From: Trichomonas vaginalis G3
Lineage: Eukaryota > Parabasalia > Trichomonadida > Trichomonadidae
Assembly: GCF_026262505.1 (NCBI RefSeq)
Contig: NC_067205.1
Span: forward strand, 4,526,001 to 4,590,000
Reading direction: 5' to 3'
Length of the DNA stretch: 64,000 nucleotides
Positions 20,281 to 30,263 of this stretch are shown here, in pieces; within the stretch, counting starts at the first letter, position 1; each line of letters opens with the position of its first letter. The position numbers and the translations under genes are program-made. The notes below the pieces were generated by a model, which saw only the letters and a list, made by a program, of their open reading frames with translations, was not told the DNA's origin and ran no database searches.

Positions 20281-22074
20281 TTAATTAACATTATTGAGTC
20301 TCATTGCAATAGCATCAACGAATCCATTCTTACCCTGTTTAGAAACAAGTTTCTTCACTCTTGCTTCATCGAAATTGATACCGCATCTAGAGAAAATTAT
20401 GCAAAGATCATCAGCATTTCTTGCTTTTTCTGTCAAAGCTGTGAAATCCTGACCAACAAATTGCTTTGCGATATCGTCTATCGTTTGATCATCTTCTGTC
20501 ATCTTCCTAGACTGAGGCACGTAATTAGAAACTGATCTACTTGATGCGGAATGTAGTTGTGCACCATCAGATATCAATTTCACGAAGTTGGAGAGGTTTA
20601 ATTCTCCACCATATCTGTCACATATTTCTTCAACAGTAGAAATAGGGACATTGTAGTCGTATTCTCTAAGGAGACCACGTTGTAAATCATTAGCAGTCAT
20701 CTTTGTATTGTATCCGCGCCATTTATTGAACAAATGAGTTGGTTTTCCTTGAATTATTTCGCCAACTCTCTTCAAAACGTCATCAGGATTGACATTGCTT
20801 TGGCTTCTTGTGGCTGTATAAGGTCTTGGCGATGGTTGTACTGATGGAGTTCTTTGTTGGACAGTTTGTGGTTTGTAAGGTGATTCTCCGAATATTCCGT
20901 GGTCGACCATGGCGGTTTTGACGAGCTGTGGTGGCTGGTATTCGTAATAAGGAGCATCGTTTTGGTCAATGTTCTCTCTTGGCTCTTCTCGTGAGAATGC
21001 TTGGTAGTTTGATCGTCCAGATGGACTACGGAGCCCATTCGAGCCAGCACGAGGAGAATTATAATCGTATTGGTTAGTTTGAGGGGAATTGTAGTCGTAG
21101 GATGATTTCTGGGCTGAGGAGTTGTAGTTTTCGTATCTGTTGGCCTTTGGTGAGCTGATTGGAGATCTGACAGGTTCATTCGAGAATCCGCCGTAATCGT
21201 TGTATCTTGTAGCACTATTTCTTATATTTGATTCAGGAGCCACGTAGTTTGGTGAGTAATTTGTGTTCAATGGCGGAAGATTTATTGATTCGGAGCAAAC
21301 TTTAGCTGCAACTAGGAAATATTGAATTAGACCTGATGCTGATGGATCTCCAATCTGTAAGATCTTGCCAAATCCTTGAGTTGATTCAGGAACTCCGTAT
21401 TTAGTGCAAACATCAATGAAAGCACTGCGAGAGACTTCACCAGTGATCAAGGAATCCTTGGACATGCATCCAATGACGATATCTCTCAAGTTTTCATGAA
21501 TTATATCGCTGGCAAGGTTAGAACTGTATGATTGTGGAGCAGCTGGCTGGGCATCATACTTGCTACCTCCGAAACGATCGTCATTTGCAAATCTATCGTT
21601 TCCATAACCTCCATATGAAGGATTTGAACCATATGATGGTTTTCCGTAGTCATTATCTTGGTAACTAGACTTGTCATCATATCCACCTAAGGATGGCTTC
21701 TCGTAACCACGATTTCCACTGTAACTTGGATTTTCATAGGCTTCTCGAAGTGGTGGTAGATCTGCTGGTTCTTCCTTTGGATATTGGCGTCTACTGGATA
21801 AAACTGGTTGAAATTCATCGACATCTGTTTGCATAAATTTCAGAAATTCCGTAAAATTCATATCTCCTTCGATACCAACAGAATCCCAAAGGACTTGTAA
21901 GTCGTTCCCTTCGAATGTCATGTTGTATTTCTCCATTTTCTGACCAAATTCTGCCATTGTCATGGATTTGTTGTAGCAGAAAGCGGCCCAGCGATTTCTA
22001 TTTGTTGCGCCAAGAGAACGAATCTTATCTTGAACACGAAGTAGTAGGTTCCTATAGTACTGTTTTTCAGACAT
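20281..22074 (-). CDS. EF-hand-like modular protein with Tyr/Gly/Ser-rich linkers
   Basis: 597 residues starting MSEKQYYRNLLLRVQDKI. There are four helical modules of the calmodulin/EF-hand-pair type: residues ~1-90 (with MTMAEFGQKMEKYNMTFEGND and MNFTEFLKFMQTD), ~190-265 (DIVIGCMSKDSLITGEVSRS), ~430-510 (NKWRGYNTKMTANDLQRGLL) and ~525-597. Linkers are rich in Tyr, Ser, Gly, Pro and Asn (PSYGSNPSYGGYGN and similar). The canonical DxDxDG calcium loop is not intact in any module, so calcium binding is doubtful. A cytoskeletal or scaffold role is only a guess. The start is supported by TCAAATTT just upstream. Confidence 0.65.
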   Translation of the reverse strand: MSEKQYYRNLLLRVQDKIRSLGATNRNRWAAFCYNKSMTMAEFGQKMEKYNMTFEGNDLQVLWDSVGIEGDMNFTEFLKFMQTDVDEFQPVLSSRRQYPKEEPADLPPLREAYENPSYSGNRGYEKPSLGGYDDKSSYQDNDYGKPSYGSNPSYGGYGNDRFANDDRFGGSKYDAQPAAPQSYSSNLASDIIHENLRDIVIGCMSKDSLITGEVSRSAFIDVCTKYGVPESTQGFGKILQIGDPSASGLIQYFLVAAKVCSESINLPPLNTNYSPNYVAPESNIRNSATRYNDYGGFSNEPVRSPISSPKANRYENYNSSAQKSSYDYNSPQTNQYDYNSPRAGSNGLRSPSGRSNYQAFSREEPRENIDQNDAPYYEYQPPQLVKTAMVDHGIFGESPYKPQTVQQRTPSVQPSPRPYTATRSQSNVNPDDVLKRVGEIIQGKPTHLFNKWRGYNTKMTANDLQRGLLREYDYNVPISTVEEICDRYGGELNLSNFVKLISDGAQLHSASSRSVSNYVPQSRKMTEDDQTIDDIAKQFVGQDFTALTEKARNADDLCIIFSRCGINFDEARVKKLVSKQGKNGFVDAIAMRLNNVN

Positions 22075-22078
22075 TGCT

Positions 22079-22086
22079 AAATTTGA
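22079..22086 (-). promoter_or_regulatory. TCAAATTT start-proximal motif of the EF-hand-like gene
   Basis: TCAAATTT, then AGCA, then ATG. Same octamer and 4-nt spacing as at the BEACH gene. Confidence 0.4.
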
Positions 22087-22666
22087 AAATTTCAGAAACC
22101 GTTTAGAAAATTTTGTATCGTTGCATCGTTATCAGTATAAGTGATCCGACCACTTATGATAGCTAAATGATGGTAAATGTTAGAAAGTGACTTATGTCTC
22201 TGAATGTGGTGGTAGTGTAATGGAACTATCGTGCAAAATTTTCAAATCTCAAATGAAATTTCAGAAAATTAATAAAAATTCACGAACTAAAATCTTAATA
22301 ATTAGTCACCTTAAATAGTTGTCTATTGCAGGTTATGGATTTCGGATAAATCTTAGTAAATCTTTTTCGAAATTCCAAAATAACTTGGCACTGCTTGATT
22401 TTCGAAAGTGACTTATCCTACCCTAGAGTGTTGTAGCTCATATTTTACTTCTTTCATTATCATTACTAAATTAATTGTGAATGATTCAACATAATATACA
22501 TCCTTTCGAATTAAGAGACTGTCAGCACACCCTCATCTAAAATTTATATATATTTGCATAAGGAATGGAATTGCTTCAGTCATTAGTTAGGTTCAAAAAT
22601 AGAATATAGATTGAAAGAGGGTTAGTCAATGAAATGCAGGAACCAGTTAATGAAATAAGCTATATT
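22087..22666. other. Intergenic with short repeats
   Basis: Contains GAAAGTGACTTAT twice (about 22184 and 22404) and a hairpin ATAAGTG-7 nt-CACTTAT near 22136. A short TAGTGTAATGG near 22212 resembles a tRNA A box, but no B box follows. No gene is seen. Confidence 0.4.
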
Positions 22667-23311
22667 TTATGAAACTATTATAACAAACAAAAATTCAGGA
22701 AAATTATATAAAAAATTTCGACAAACTTTACATGAGATACATCTTATCATGTCTAAGCTCGTTATTTTCACATAAAGAGCAACTTGACTTAAATAATTAT
22801 GAAGAGGTCCTGGAATTCCTTTTTCAGTGCCAAAACTACCGATTGAGTAATGCCAAAAATCAGGTCTGAGATCTCCATTGATGTATGATTCCTTGCTCCT
22901 TTTGGACAGGCTTAGCCCACCCCAGTTATAAATAGTAAATTTAACACTGACATTTTCATAACCAAGAACAACTGGAGTTCCATTCTCATCTTGTAAATTA
23001 TCTTCTGTCTGAATTGTTGGTGAGAGGCTTTGACACCACCAATTGTATTGATCTGCACCCATTTCTGGATAATGAAGAAGAAATTCGTATTTGTTGTTCG
23101 TTTTATTCATTGATTCTGTTTCAAGATCGGATAATAAACTGTATGTATATTGTCCAAAGCAGCGCTTTACATTCTCTTTAGTAAAATAATAATCTCCAGT
23201 TCTGACATCATGATAAAAGATGAGCTGGAAATATGAATCATTGAAGAAAGTGAACCTATACTTATTTCCATAGTCAATCTGCTTCCCAATTGTGACATCT
23301 GGTATCTTCAA
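22667..23311 (-). pseudogene. Beheaded member of the 9016 gene family
   Basis: The open frame of 214 codons has no ATG at its beginning (TTG directly after an in-frame TGA). The first internal ATG would remove about half of the conserved region. It shares LHYPE, YNWGGLSLSK, WHYSIGSFG and VALYVKI with the gene at 9016. The 519-bp TA-flanked element lies only 26 bp upstream of the frame, so its insertion, or later loss around it, may have removed the start. The last ~30 residues are hydrophobic and not shared. Function is unknown. Confidence 0.5.
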
Positions 23312-23338
23312 CCTTCTTCAACTCAATTGTAATTCTTA

Positions 23339-23857
23339 AACTGCGTGACAAAACCTAGGTGAGGATCAGACTTTTTGATAAAACACATTGAATTCATTCT
23401 ATGGGTTTCATTCAAATATTGTCAGAATTTCTCACCTAGGTTTTGTCCCAGACGATTATTTTTTTTATTCAGCTTAAACAATAAAACAACCAAATATATA
23501 AATAATACTTCCACGTGTTTCCATGGAAATTTCGTTTTTATCCAAACTTTCTGAAGATATTGCATCATATTCTGTTGAAATAGTAATGCAATCTTAATGT
23601 AAGCTCGCCAATTATGAGAAAATATCATGTGTGTTGGATGCACATGTATGTTTTTCGTTTTTCTGAGCTAATTTGGAAAATAAGATTCTATTAGATATTA
23701 AAACAAGCATTTAAAGCAACAACCTATTTCCATAGGTGTTTACATTGCTTAACAAGTGATCTGGCAATATAAAACAACTGAGTTTCTAGCTGGAATCCAT
23801 ACTTACCATATGCTCTCTCTCAAAAATTGAGAGTCACCTAGGTTTTGTCCCGCAGTT
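23339..23857. mobile_element. 519-bp MITE with 24-bp terminal inverted repeats and TA target
   Basis: The left end AACTGCGTGACAAAACCTAG (23339-) is matched by the inverted right end (23834-23857) over 24 bp with one mismatch (T versus G). Both ends are flanked by TA, as in Tc1/mariner insertions. A third, inverted copy of the inner part (CTCACCTAGGTTTTGTCCC) lies inside at 23431-23449, so a smaller element may be nested or the left end may be duplicated. There is no transposase, so the element is non-autonomous. Confidence 0.75.
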
Positions 23858-24594
23858 TACATAAAATTTTTGTCAATTTTCGATTTTTTCAGAACGAGGT
23901 CATTTGATTGAAATATTATTAATATTACATTATTGCTCATTGCATTCAAGATAGTCTTGAGAAAGAAGTCGTCTCAATGAATATCTCTGTGGAATCAAAA
24001 TAAGCATTTTATCATATTTAATCACAAAAGTTGACGACCAATATTATACGCCATCAAGGATCCAGTATTTTCCTTTCAAAACTGTAACATCGATTTATCT
24101 TCTTTTTTAAAGTTGAACTATAAAATATTGATGGAGTCGTAACAATGGAATAATCTTATGGTGAAGTACTGATAAGTGCAGTTCTACCAAAACATATTCA
24201 TCTTGATCAATCCAAGCAGAAAGCTGAAGTAGAAAAGCTATTCAAGATCCTTGCATGATTTGCATTTGGAAGATTATATCGACTTATATCATCTTTCATC
24301 AATTTCATAAAATATGAAGTGAAAATAATGTCATCTTAAAATATTTAGCGTTTTTTAGTTTCATCGATTTCTAAACAAGAGGAAATATATGGATTCATAA
24401 TTAAATATTCAAGGAAAAAAATGGATCTGCATATCTGACAATCTGACGAGACTCTAAAATCTATCCATTCAATTTGGAATGCAACCAAGTTTTTTAACCA
24501 CAGAGTATAATTTTTAGAATTGCATTTATTAATGAAAAATTAATATGTTAATATGTATTGATCAGAGTATTCTAACCGTTTTTATTTCAATGTA
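23858..24594. other. Intergenic with a short gene-like remnant
   Basis: A short protein-like stretch near 24161-24258 (EVLISAVLPKHIHLDQSKQK, one frame, no ATG) may be a relic. Otherwise nothing is recognised. Confidence 0.3.
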
Positions 24595-24602
24595 TCAAAT
24601 TT
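24595..24602 (+). promoter_or_regulatory. TCAAATTT start-proximal motif of the SH3b hydrolase gene
   Basis: TCAAATTT lies 6 nt before the ATG at 24609; third occurrence of the octamer in this position. Confidence 0.4.
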
Positions 24603-24608
24603 AATTTG

Positions 24609-25481
24609 ATGCTTTCTATATTATTTGAGTGTGCTGCAGCAGGAAGATCACACAGGCATCGTCGCTACGTTCCTGCAGAAACAAATGGCGCAGGCCAAGG
24701 TATTGTTGTTAACACTAACAATGGCTGCTGGATCAGATCAGGACCAGGCACGAACTATGAAAGAATTGGCTCAGCATTTGCAGGAAACCAATTCTCTGTC
24801 TCAGGTTACAGTGGAGTTTGGTGGCATGTCGCCTTCAATGGAAGATCAGGATACATTCATAGTGATTATCTCCAAGTCACAGGAAGAGTCAACTCAAACA
24901 TTGGAGTTAATGTAAGATCAGGTCCAGGCACCAACTATGGAAGAGTTGGTGGACTTGGTAACAATGCTCTCGTAACAATTAAAGGAATTTCAAGCAATTG
25001 GTTTAGAATTGACCAAGGTTGGGTTTGCGCTGATTATATTGCTCTTTCAGGCTCCCCTGGTCCAGCACCAGGCCCATCTCCTTCTGGCCAAGTTATCAGA
25101 CAAGGCGATCCAAGATTTAATTCTAATATCAGAACATGGGGCTGTGGCTTCATGTCGCTTTGTTGGTGTGGCGGCGTCAACAGCATTGATGGATGCAACA
25201 ACCTCTATAACACAGCTATCCGCAATGGCTGGATGAGATCTGATTGCTTCATTCTCAGCTGGGATGTCATTAAACCAATTGCTGGCGCAAGAGGTTATAG
25301 ACCTGGAGGCCGCAATGCACCAGTTGGAGGAAACGAAAAGGAAATTTTGGAGTGCCATAACGCTAGAACTAGTATGCACTTTGTCGTTGGCAACAAGAAT
25401 GGTGGTATTGAATACGATCCAGCAGTACCAGGCTTCGTTTCATATGGTGACCACACTTCCAAGCGCATTTACATCTATTAA
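24609..25481 (+). CDS. Two bacterial SH3b domains plus a cysteine-peptidase-like domain (putative peptidoglycan hydrolase)
   Basis: 290 residues. Two SH3b repeats lie at ~32-90 and ~95-148, each with the motif (I/V)RSGPGTNY. A Pro/Gly linker at ~149-160 (SPGPAPGPSPSG) leads to a C-terminal domain at ~162-290 with Cys179 (WGCGFMS), His257 (MHFVVG) and Asp270 as a plausible catalytic triad. The layout matches bacterial SH3b-NlpC/P60 or C39-like wall hydrolases, and trichomonads are known to hold NlpC/P60 enzymes acquired from bacteria. Which of these two peptidase families the domain belongs to is not certain. The likely role is cleavage of bacterial peptidoglycan. The N-terminal leader is short and weakly hydrophobic. 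The stop is TAA followed by A. Confidence 0.75.
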   Translation: MLSILFECAAAGRSHRHRRYVPAETNGAGQGIVVNTNNGCWIRSGPGTNYERIGSAFAGNQFSVSGYSGVWWHVAFNGRSGYIHSDYLQVTGRVNSNIGVNVRSGPGTNYGRVGGLGNNALVTIKGISSNWFRIDQGWVCADYIALSGSPGPAPGPSPSGQVIRQGDPRFNSNIRTWGCGFMSLCWCGGVNSIDGCNNLYNTAIRNGWMRSDCFILSWDVIKPIAGARGYRPGGRNAPVGGNEKEILECHNARTSMHFVVGNKNGGIEYDPAVPGFVSYGDHTSKRIYIY

Positions 25482-26009
25482 AAAAAGAATTTCTTTTTTT
25501 ATTTATATTTTTTTCGAGATATGTCTACATAAAGATTGCTTATTTGCAACATCAGAGGTGTGCTCAATAAAGCCTGTGTCCAAAAATGAAGAAACCATAA
25601 ATAAGAGTTGATCAAATAATCAGATTATGCTGAGTAGGGGTAATTTTAGCTAAAAGTGACACACCTGTAAAAAGTGACACACCCGTGAAGGGTGTGATTA
25701 CCGATCGGTAATTTCGACAGTTTAGAATTTAAAATTTTTTATGGAACTGTTGCGAGTTTCATAAAGAATTTAAGGAATATAAGCAAAGATTTGAATCAAA
25801 ATCTTAGACCTAAGCCGCTCGATTCGCTCGCGGCTTCCGCGAATTACAGATCAGCAAAGATTTGAATCAAAATCTTCGAACTAAGCCGATCGCTTCGCTC
25901 GCGGCTTTCTTTATTATTTTAAATTTGCATATTTCCATCAAAAGTTCATAAGGTAAAAAATTTCGTTTATTTTTACTAAGAAAAAAAAGGTTTTTGATAA
26001 TAAATTTAT

Positions 26010-26362
26010 TTTATTTCGAAAAAGTAGCAATAATCGTAAAAGGGTATTGATAGGCTTGCTAAAGTAACTAATTTTAGCTGTCAAATACTTTTGTATTTTG
26101 AAGTAAATTAGTATAAATTTGTTTTTACTTTTATTTCGAAAAAGTAACAATAATCGTAAAAGGGTATTGACAGGCTTGCTAAAGTAACTAATTTTAGCTG
26201 TCAAATACTTTTGTATTTTGAAGTAAATTAGTATAAATTTGTTTTTACTTTTATTTCGAAAAAGTAACAATAATCGTAAAAGGGTATTGACAGGCTTGCT
26301 AAAGTAACTGATTTTAGCTGTCAAATACTTTTGTATTTTGAAGTAAATTAGTATAAATTTGA
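26010..26362. repeat. Three tandem copies of a 120-bp unit
   Basis: The unit (containing TTATTTCGAAAAAGTARCAA and GGGTATTGAYAGGCTTGC) repeats with an exact 120-bp period and only a few differences. It stays open on the minus strand for 128 codons, which is a by-product of the repeat. Confidence 0.9.
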
Positions 26363-26402
26363 TATTATTTTAACTCCCTTTGAAAACCTCAATTTTCCAT
26401 AC

Positions 26403-26464
26403 AGAGGGAACGGGAATAGCATCCAATATTCCCTGAGAATGGTTGCGCATTCTCAGTTCCCTCT
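26403..26464. repeat. Nested cruciform near the right end of the 919-bp element
   Basis: AGAGGGAAC pairs with GTTCCCTCT (outer), TGAGAATG with CATTCTCA, and GGGAATA with TATTCCC. The three stems make a cloverleaf-like foldback. Confidence 0.7.
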
Positions 26465-28887
26465 ATATTTCGAACGAAGCTCTCATCGGTCTTTTTTTTA
26501 ATACTAAACGTTTTTTCCCCTGTCACTTTTAGCTAAAATTTGGGTTTGCCGATTATGCTAACGTGCGCTTAAAACTAATCTAGTTATATTTGCTATGCAA
26601 TGCTTAATCTATTTCTAAAATCCGATTTTTAAAATGGACAAATTCACTTTGAATTTCAGAAAAATAACCACTTTTTGTGAAGAATCTTATGATTGATGTA
26701 AACTTATCAATATATTCAAAAGATGTGGTCTATTCCATTTACCTCAAAACTTTGATATTTTAACAATCATTATATTTGCAATATAGTTGACGTGATATGT
26801 CACAAAAAAGTGAGAGGTAGGGCAACGATAGAAAATTTTTGGAAAAAAAGTTCGGAGATCTTAAACGTATCATATTCCCTGCATGGTTTGGTATCTTCCG
26901 CCATGCGTTGTGCCAAACATATTGACACTTTCCAATAATTAATTTATGGTATGAGTCACAGAGTTAGATTATAAAAAGAAAGTAAATAATTGCAATTAGA
27001 AATCATATATGTCGGAAATCAAATGTTGATGAGCAGAAACCTTTTACTCATCATAAAAGAGATAAATCACTAAAGATTTGTATACATTAAAATTTGATAT
27101 TTGGTGCTCGAAAACTGTCTGATGGGACTCCTCCAAAATGAACCAATCTATCGCTGAGGACCAAATTAGATGATGTGGATGGTGTATTCTCTAATTCTAA
27201 CTTAGGAAGAATGGGAACAAAACGAATGACGACAACAACATGTCAAACATAGATTAAATATCTATGAATCAATAAAGTATACGTGCATTGAAGGTGATAA
27301 CGATCACTTGAGGCTTATAACTCTTTGACTAAATTATGCAATAATTAAATATAATCATTTTTATATTTTTATACTGATAGTAATTAATATACTATCCTGC
27401 TTAATAAATGGTATGATCAAATTTGTTTGAAAATTTAATTATGTATATGAAACTATGTCTTCTATATAAAAATCAAAATTTTCGGACGAACCTAGATTGA
27501 ACCTTTATGAAAATCTATCATTTTTGTTAATTGAGTTAATATGAATCTTTTACATATGTATATATAGCATTGATAGCTTATATAATCATGGTTTATTCCA
27601 TATTAACATATTTTTTCAGTTAAATTTGTTAATAATATCATGTAACAAATTAATTCAAGATTAGAATGTCTACAAAATGCTAACAAATAAGAACAAAATA
27701 CGATTTCTCGACTTAAATTTTAATATGGAGTAGTTTTTCGTTTAAATCTAATTAAAAATGAATAAAAACTTATCTTGTACTATTTTCATTCAAAGATTTT
27801 AATAATGTAAATCATGCATTTTCATAATTCAGTACAGTTCTTTTTAGAATTAAAGTTGATGAGGATGATATTTGTGATTTAAAATAATTTGTTAATGTTC
27901 ACCTTTTATTCATCACCTTGTGGTATGCCCTAAAGCAATAGCATTATCAATTCTGCTGAATTGATCAACTCAAAATTCCAAAAAAAATTCAAAATTTCAA
28001 AAATGAAATTAAACAATTTGAATTTTCACATGAAAAAATCAATTTCGAAAAAAATTTGGAAAATCAAAGTATTTGATAATTAGTCAAATAATCAATTTAC
28101 ATCGTTTTTACTCATAAAAAACAACTAATTTTTGATTTTGATATCATATTTGATAAATACTCATTCCAGAGTTGACGTAATGTATTAATTATTGTTAGAG
28201 ATATTGCTTTCGCAGCAAAATTCTTATTTCATGAAAGAAAAAAAAAATGATTTTATTCCAACAAAAACAAGTAAACAGATGAATGGAAACGTACTATATT
28301 TTCATAAATGTAGTAATCAGCGTGTCAGCTTTTGTTTATCATGTTCGAGTCAAAATGTATTAACTTGTAATAAGAAATATTCGAAGATTATATGAAGTAT
28401 TGAGCATTCTTTGTAGAAATATTTGTAATTCATTACTAACATATATAATAAAGTTGTTTTTTTTTCCTTATTGCAATAATTTTGTCTGATTTTAATAACT
28501 TTTCATGTATACGAGTTGTGTGAATATGCATCATAATATGCGTAAATATACTTATTTGCGACGAATAATGTGGTTGCATAATGGAGGTGCTAAATTTTGA
28601 TTTTTAATATGGGGCTTTGGTATGTATAATCATGTTCTTATCTCAACGTAGGAGTATTGGTGCAATATGATTAAAATTTACGAGGTTGATCTTAAATTGA
28701 ATAATTCTGGAGTATAAATCACAATGCAGCTAATTCTATGTTAAAGATAGATACAGATTGTAGTAATCAATTAGGGAGTACAAATTCATTCTTTCATTTC
28801 TGTCGTATTGAGCAGAAAGGAAGAGATCATAACCCTAGGAAAAAAAGCCCAAATTTGTCACTTTTCATAGTACGTTAAACTCAATTC

Positions 28888-28905
28888 GCTCGGCGAATGC
28901 CGAGC
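28888..28905. repeat. GC-rich hairpin
   Basis: GCTCGGC-GAAT-GCCGAGC, with an outer inverted pair AGTACGT/ACGTACT around it. It stands out in AT-rich surroundings inside the 3.4-kb element. Confidence 0.7.
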
Positions 28906-28920
28906 ACACGTACTCATCAT

Positions 28921-29190
28921 TCAACATAATATTCTCATTCTTTGGTTATTATAGTGCCAGACAACACAAGATTTCAAAGAATTACTTGAGTTTTCAATTA
29001 ATCTTAATCCGATTTTAGATTTATCGAGAACTCCATCATCACAATCACATACTTCAGTGCGGTAACTACAATTATCCATATACAGAAGGAAGTTCTTTTC
29101 GAACAACTCATTTGGAGTCTGTTTTGGAAAGAACTTCTTTCTGTCCGACTTAATTTCATAGTTCCTGATCAACCAAAAGACAGAAACCAC
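28921..29190 (-). CDS. Small open frame of unclear status
   Basis: 89 codons, MVSVFWLIRNYEIKSDRKKF at the start and CSYRTEVCDCDDGVLDKSK in the middle. The amino-acid mix is more protein-like than in neighbouring frames, and it lies inside the 3.4-kb transposon-like element. It could be a transposase scrap or chance. No family is recognised. Confidence 0.2.
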   Translation of the reverse strand: MVSVFWLIRNYEIKSDRKKFFPKQTPNELFEKNFLLYMDNCSYRTEVCDCDDGVLDKSKIGLRLIENSSNSLKSCVVWHYNNQRMRILC

Positions 29191-29340
29191 ACACTATCTA
29201 CTTAGGAAAGGAGTTCTTTCTAAATCTTCCTTAAATTGAGATTTTACGAGAGATAACCCTTCTATTGCACTTAAAAATGAACATTTTGATATCTTTAGTA
29301 TCACACATGGTCATATATAGTATTTCATCTACATGAATAC

Positions 29341-29389
29341 ATTCATCTTTCGAAGTCTCTCATTAAATGGGAGGCTTCGAAAGATGAAT
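29341..29389. repeat. Perfect 15-bp stem hairpin
   Basis: ATTCATCTTTCGAAG and CTTCGAAAGATGAAT are separated by 19 bp, of which part can also pair. It lies inside the 3.4-kb element. Confidence 0.8.
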
Positions 29390-30263
29390 CGTTTTATTCA
29401 TACAACTTTAAATCTCGAACACATTTAGAGAGTGAATATATCATTTTATTCTTGTTTTGAGTTTATTCTGATTCAAAATTGCAGTGAAAACAGAAGTTCA
29501 CACATCATATCTGAATGTGAGCTCATCTATACTTATACGATCTCAATACCTCCACTCTAAGCATAAGAGGTGAAGTTATATAAAAATTATCAGATGCGTT
29601 GAAGTCTCAAAAGTATTGCCTGAATGCTTGTTTCATATTTGTCCAAGTAGTTTCAATGAATAAATGTATTGTTTTTTATAATTTCGATTTATTTTTAGAA
29701 AATATTCAATATAACCTTTATTGTGTTATTTACATCTCATAAATTCTCTGTCTAAATCATATAAAAGCGCGTTTTACCCCTATGAATCAAGAAATTCATT
29801 CAATATTCATGGTATATTTATTAAATTTATACGATTTACTAATAATCAATATTATATCCTCATAAACAGCAATATATTTTGGTAATCTATGATAATCATA
29901 TACAATATTTGAAATCAAATTTTCATTAGTTTAGGTTCCTTGTTAATAGTAAACCATTATATTTATTACTAATAATAAAATCTATCTGTCGTATTGAAAT
30001 TCAATAAAATTACTTATTCGGTCCAAAAAAACAAATTAGATAAAATTTTTCTTTTTTTATGTAATTTTTGTTTTTCATTTTTCTCAAGATCCTAAGTTAT
30101 GTTCTAACTTTTGACATCATATCCTATCATGCTAGGCTATATATTATAGCATATCCAAAAGGCAAGGAAATCTATCAGAGAAGCCTTTTTGACCTATCGT
30201 TGCCCTACCTCTAAAAAGTGGTTTTATCTGAAATTTTGTGATTTGCAGTTTGAGAATAAAAAA

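Larger units (their letters stand above)
25632..26550. mobile_element. 919-bp MITE (Mutator-like by target size) full of palindromes
   Basis: GATTATGCT at 25623-25631 and again at 26551-26559 is a perfect 9-bp target duplication. Ten bp inside each edge begins a perfect 20-bp inverted repeat, AATTTTAGCTAAAAGTGACA (25642-25661, and inverted at 26521-26540). Inside are a 16-bp palindrome ATTACCGATCGGTAAT (25697-25712), a repeated GC-rich hairpin block (about 25782-25910), three 120-bp tandem repeats, and a triple-nested cruciform at 26403-26464. A 9-bp duplication is typical of Mutator-like elements, which occur in Trichomonas. No transposase is present. Confidence 0.75.
26813..30212. mobile_element. 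3.4-kb DNA-transposon-like element with 19-bp inverted ends and 8-bp target duplication
   Basis: AGAGGTAGGGCAACGATAG at 26813-26831 is perfectly inverted at 30194-30212. Directly outside, AAAAAGTG stands at both 26805-26812 and 30213-30220, an 8-bp target duplication as in hAT-type elements. The inside is AT-rich with only short open frames, so the element is non-autonomous or long decayed. Two strong hairpins occur at 28869-28914 and 29341-29389. Its right end is 51 bp from the ATG of the cysteine-peptidase gene. Confidence 0.75.

Noticed and set aside
22200-22240. Possible tRNA start (GGTGGTAGTGTAATGGA)
   Set aside because: No B box, no acceptor or T stem in the next 100 bp.
25938-26324. 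128-codon minus-strand frame with three identical repeats
   Set aside because: It is the translation of the 120-bp tandem repeat inside a MITE; 120 is a multiple of 3, so the frame stays open by construction.
28192-28395. 67-codon plus-strand frame in the 3.4-kb element
   Set aside because: Low-complexity composition and no start context or homologue recognised.
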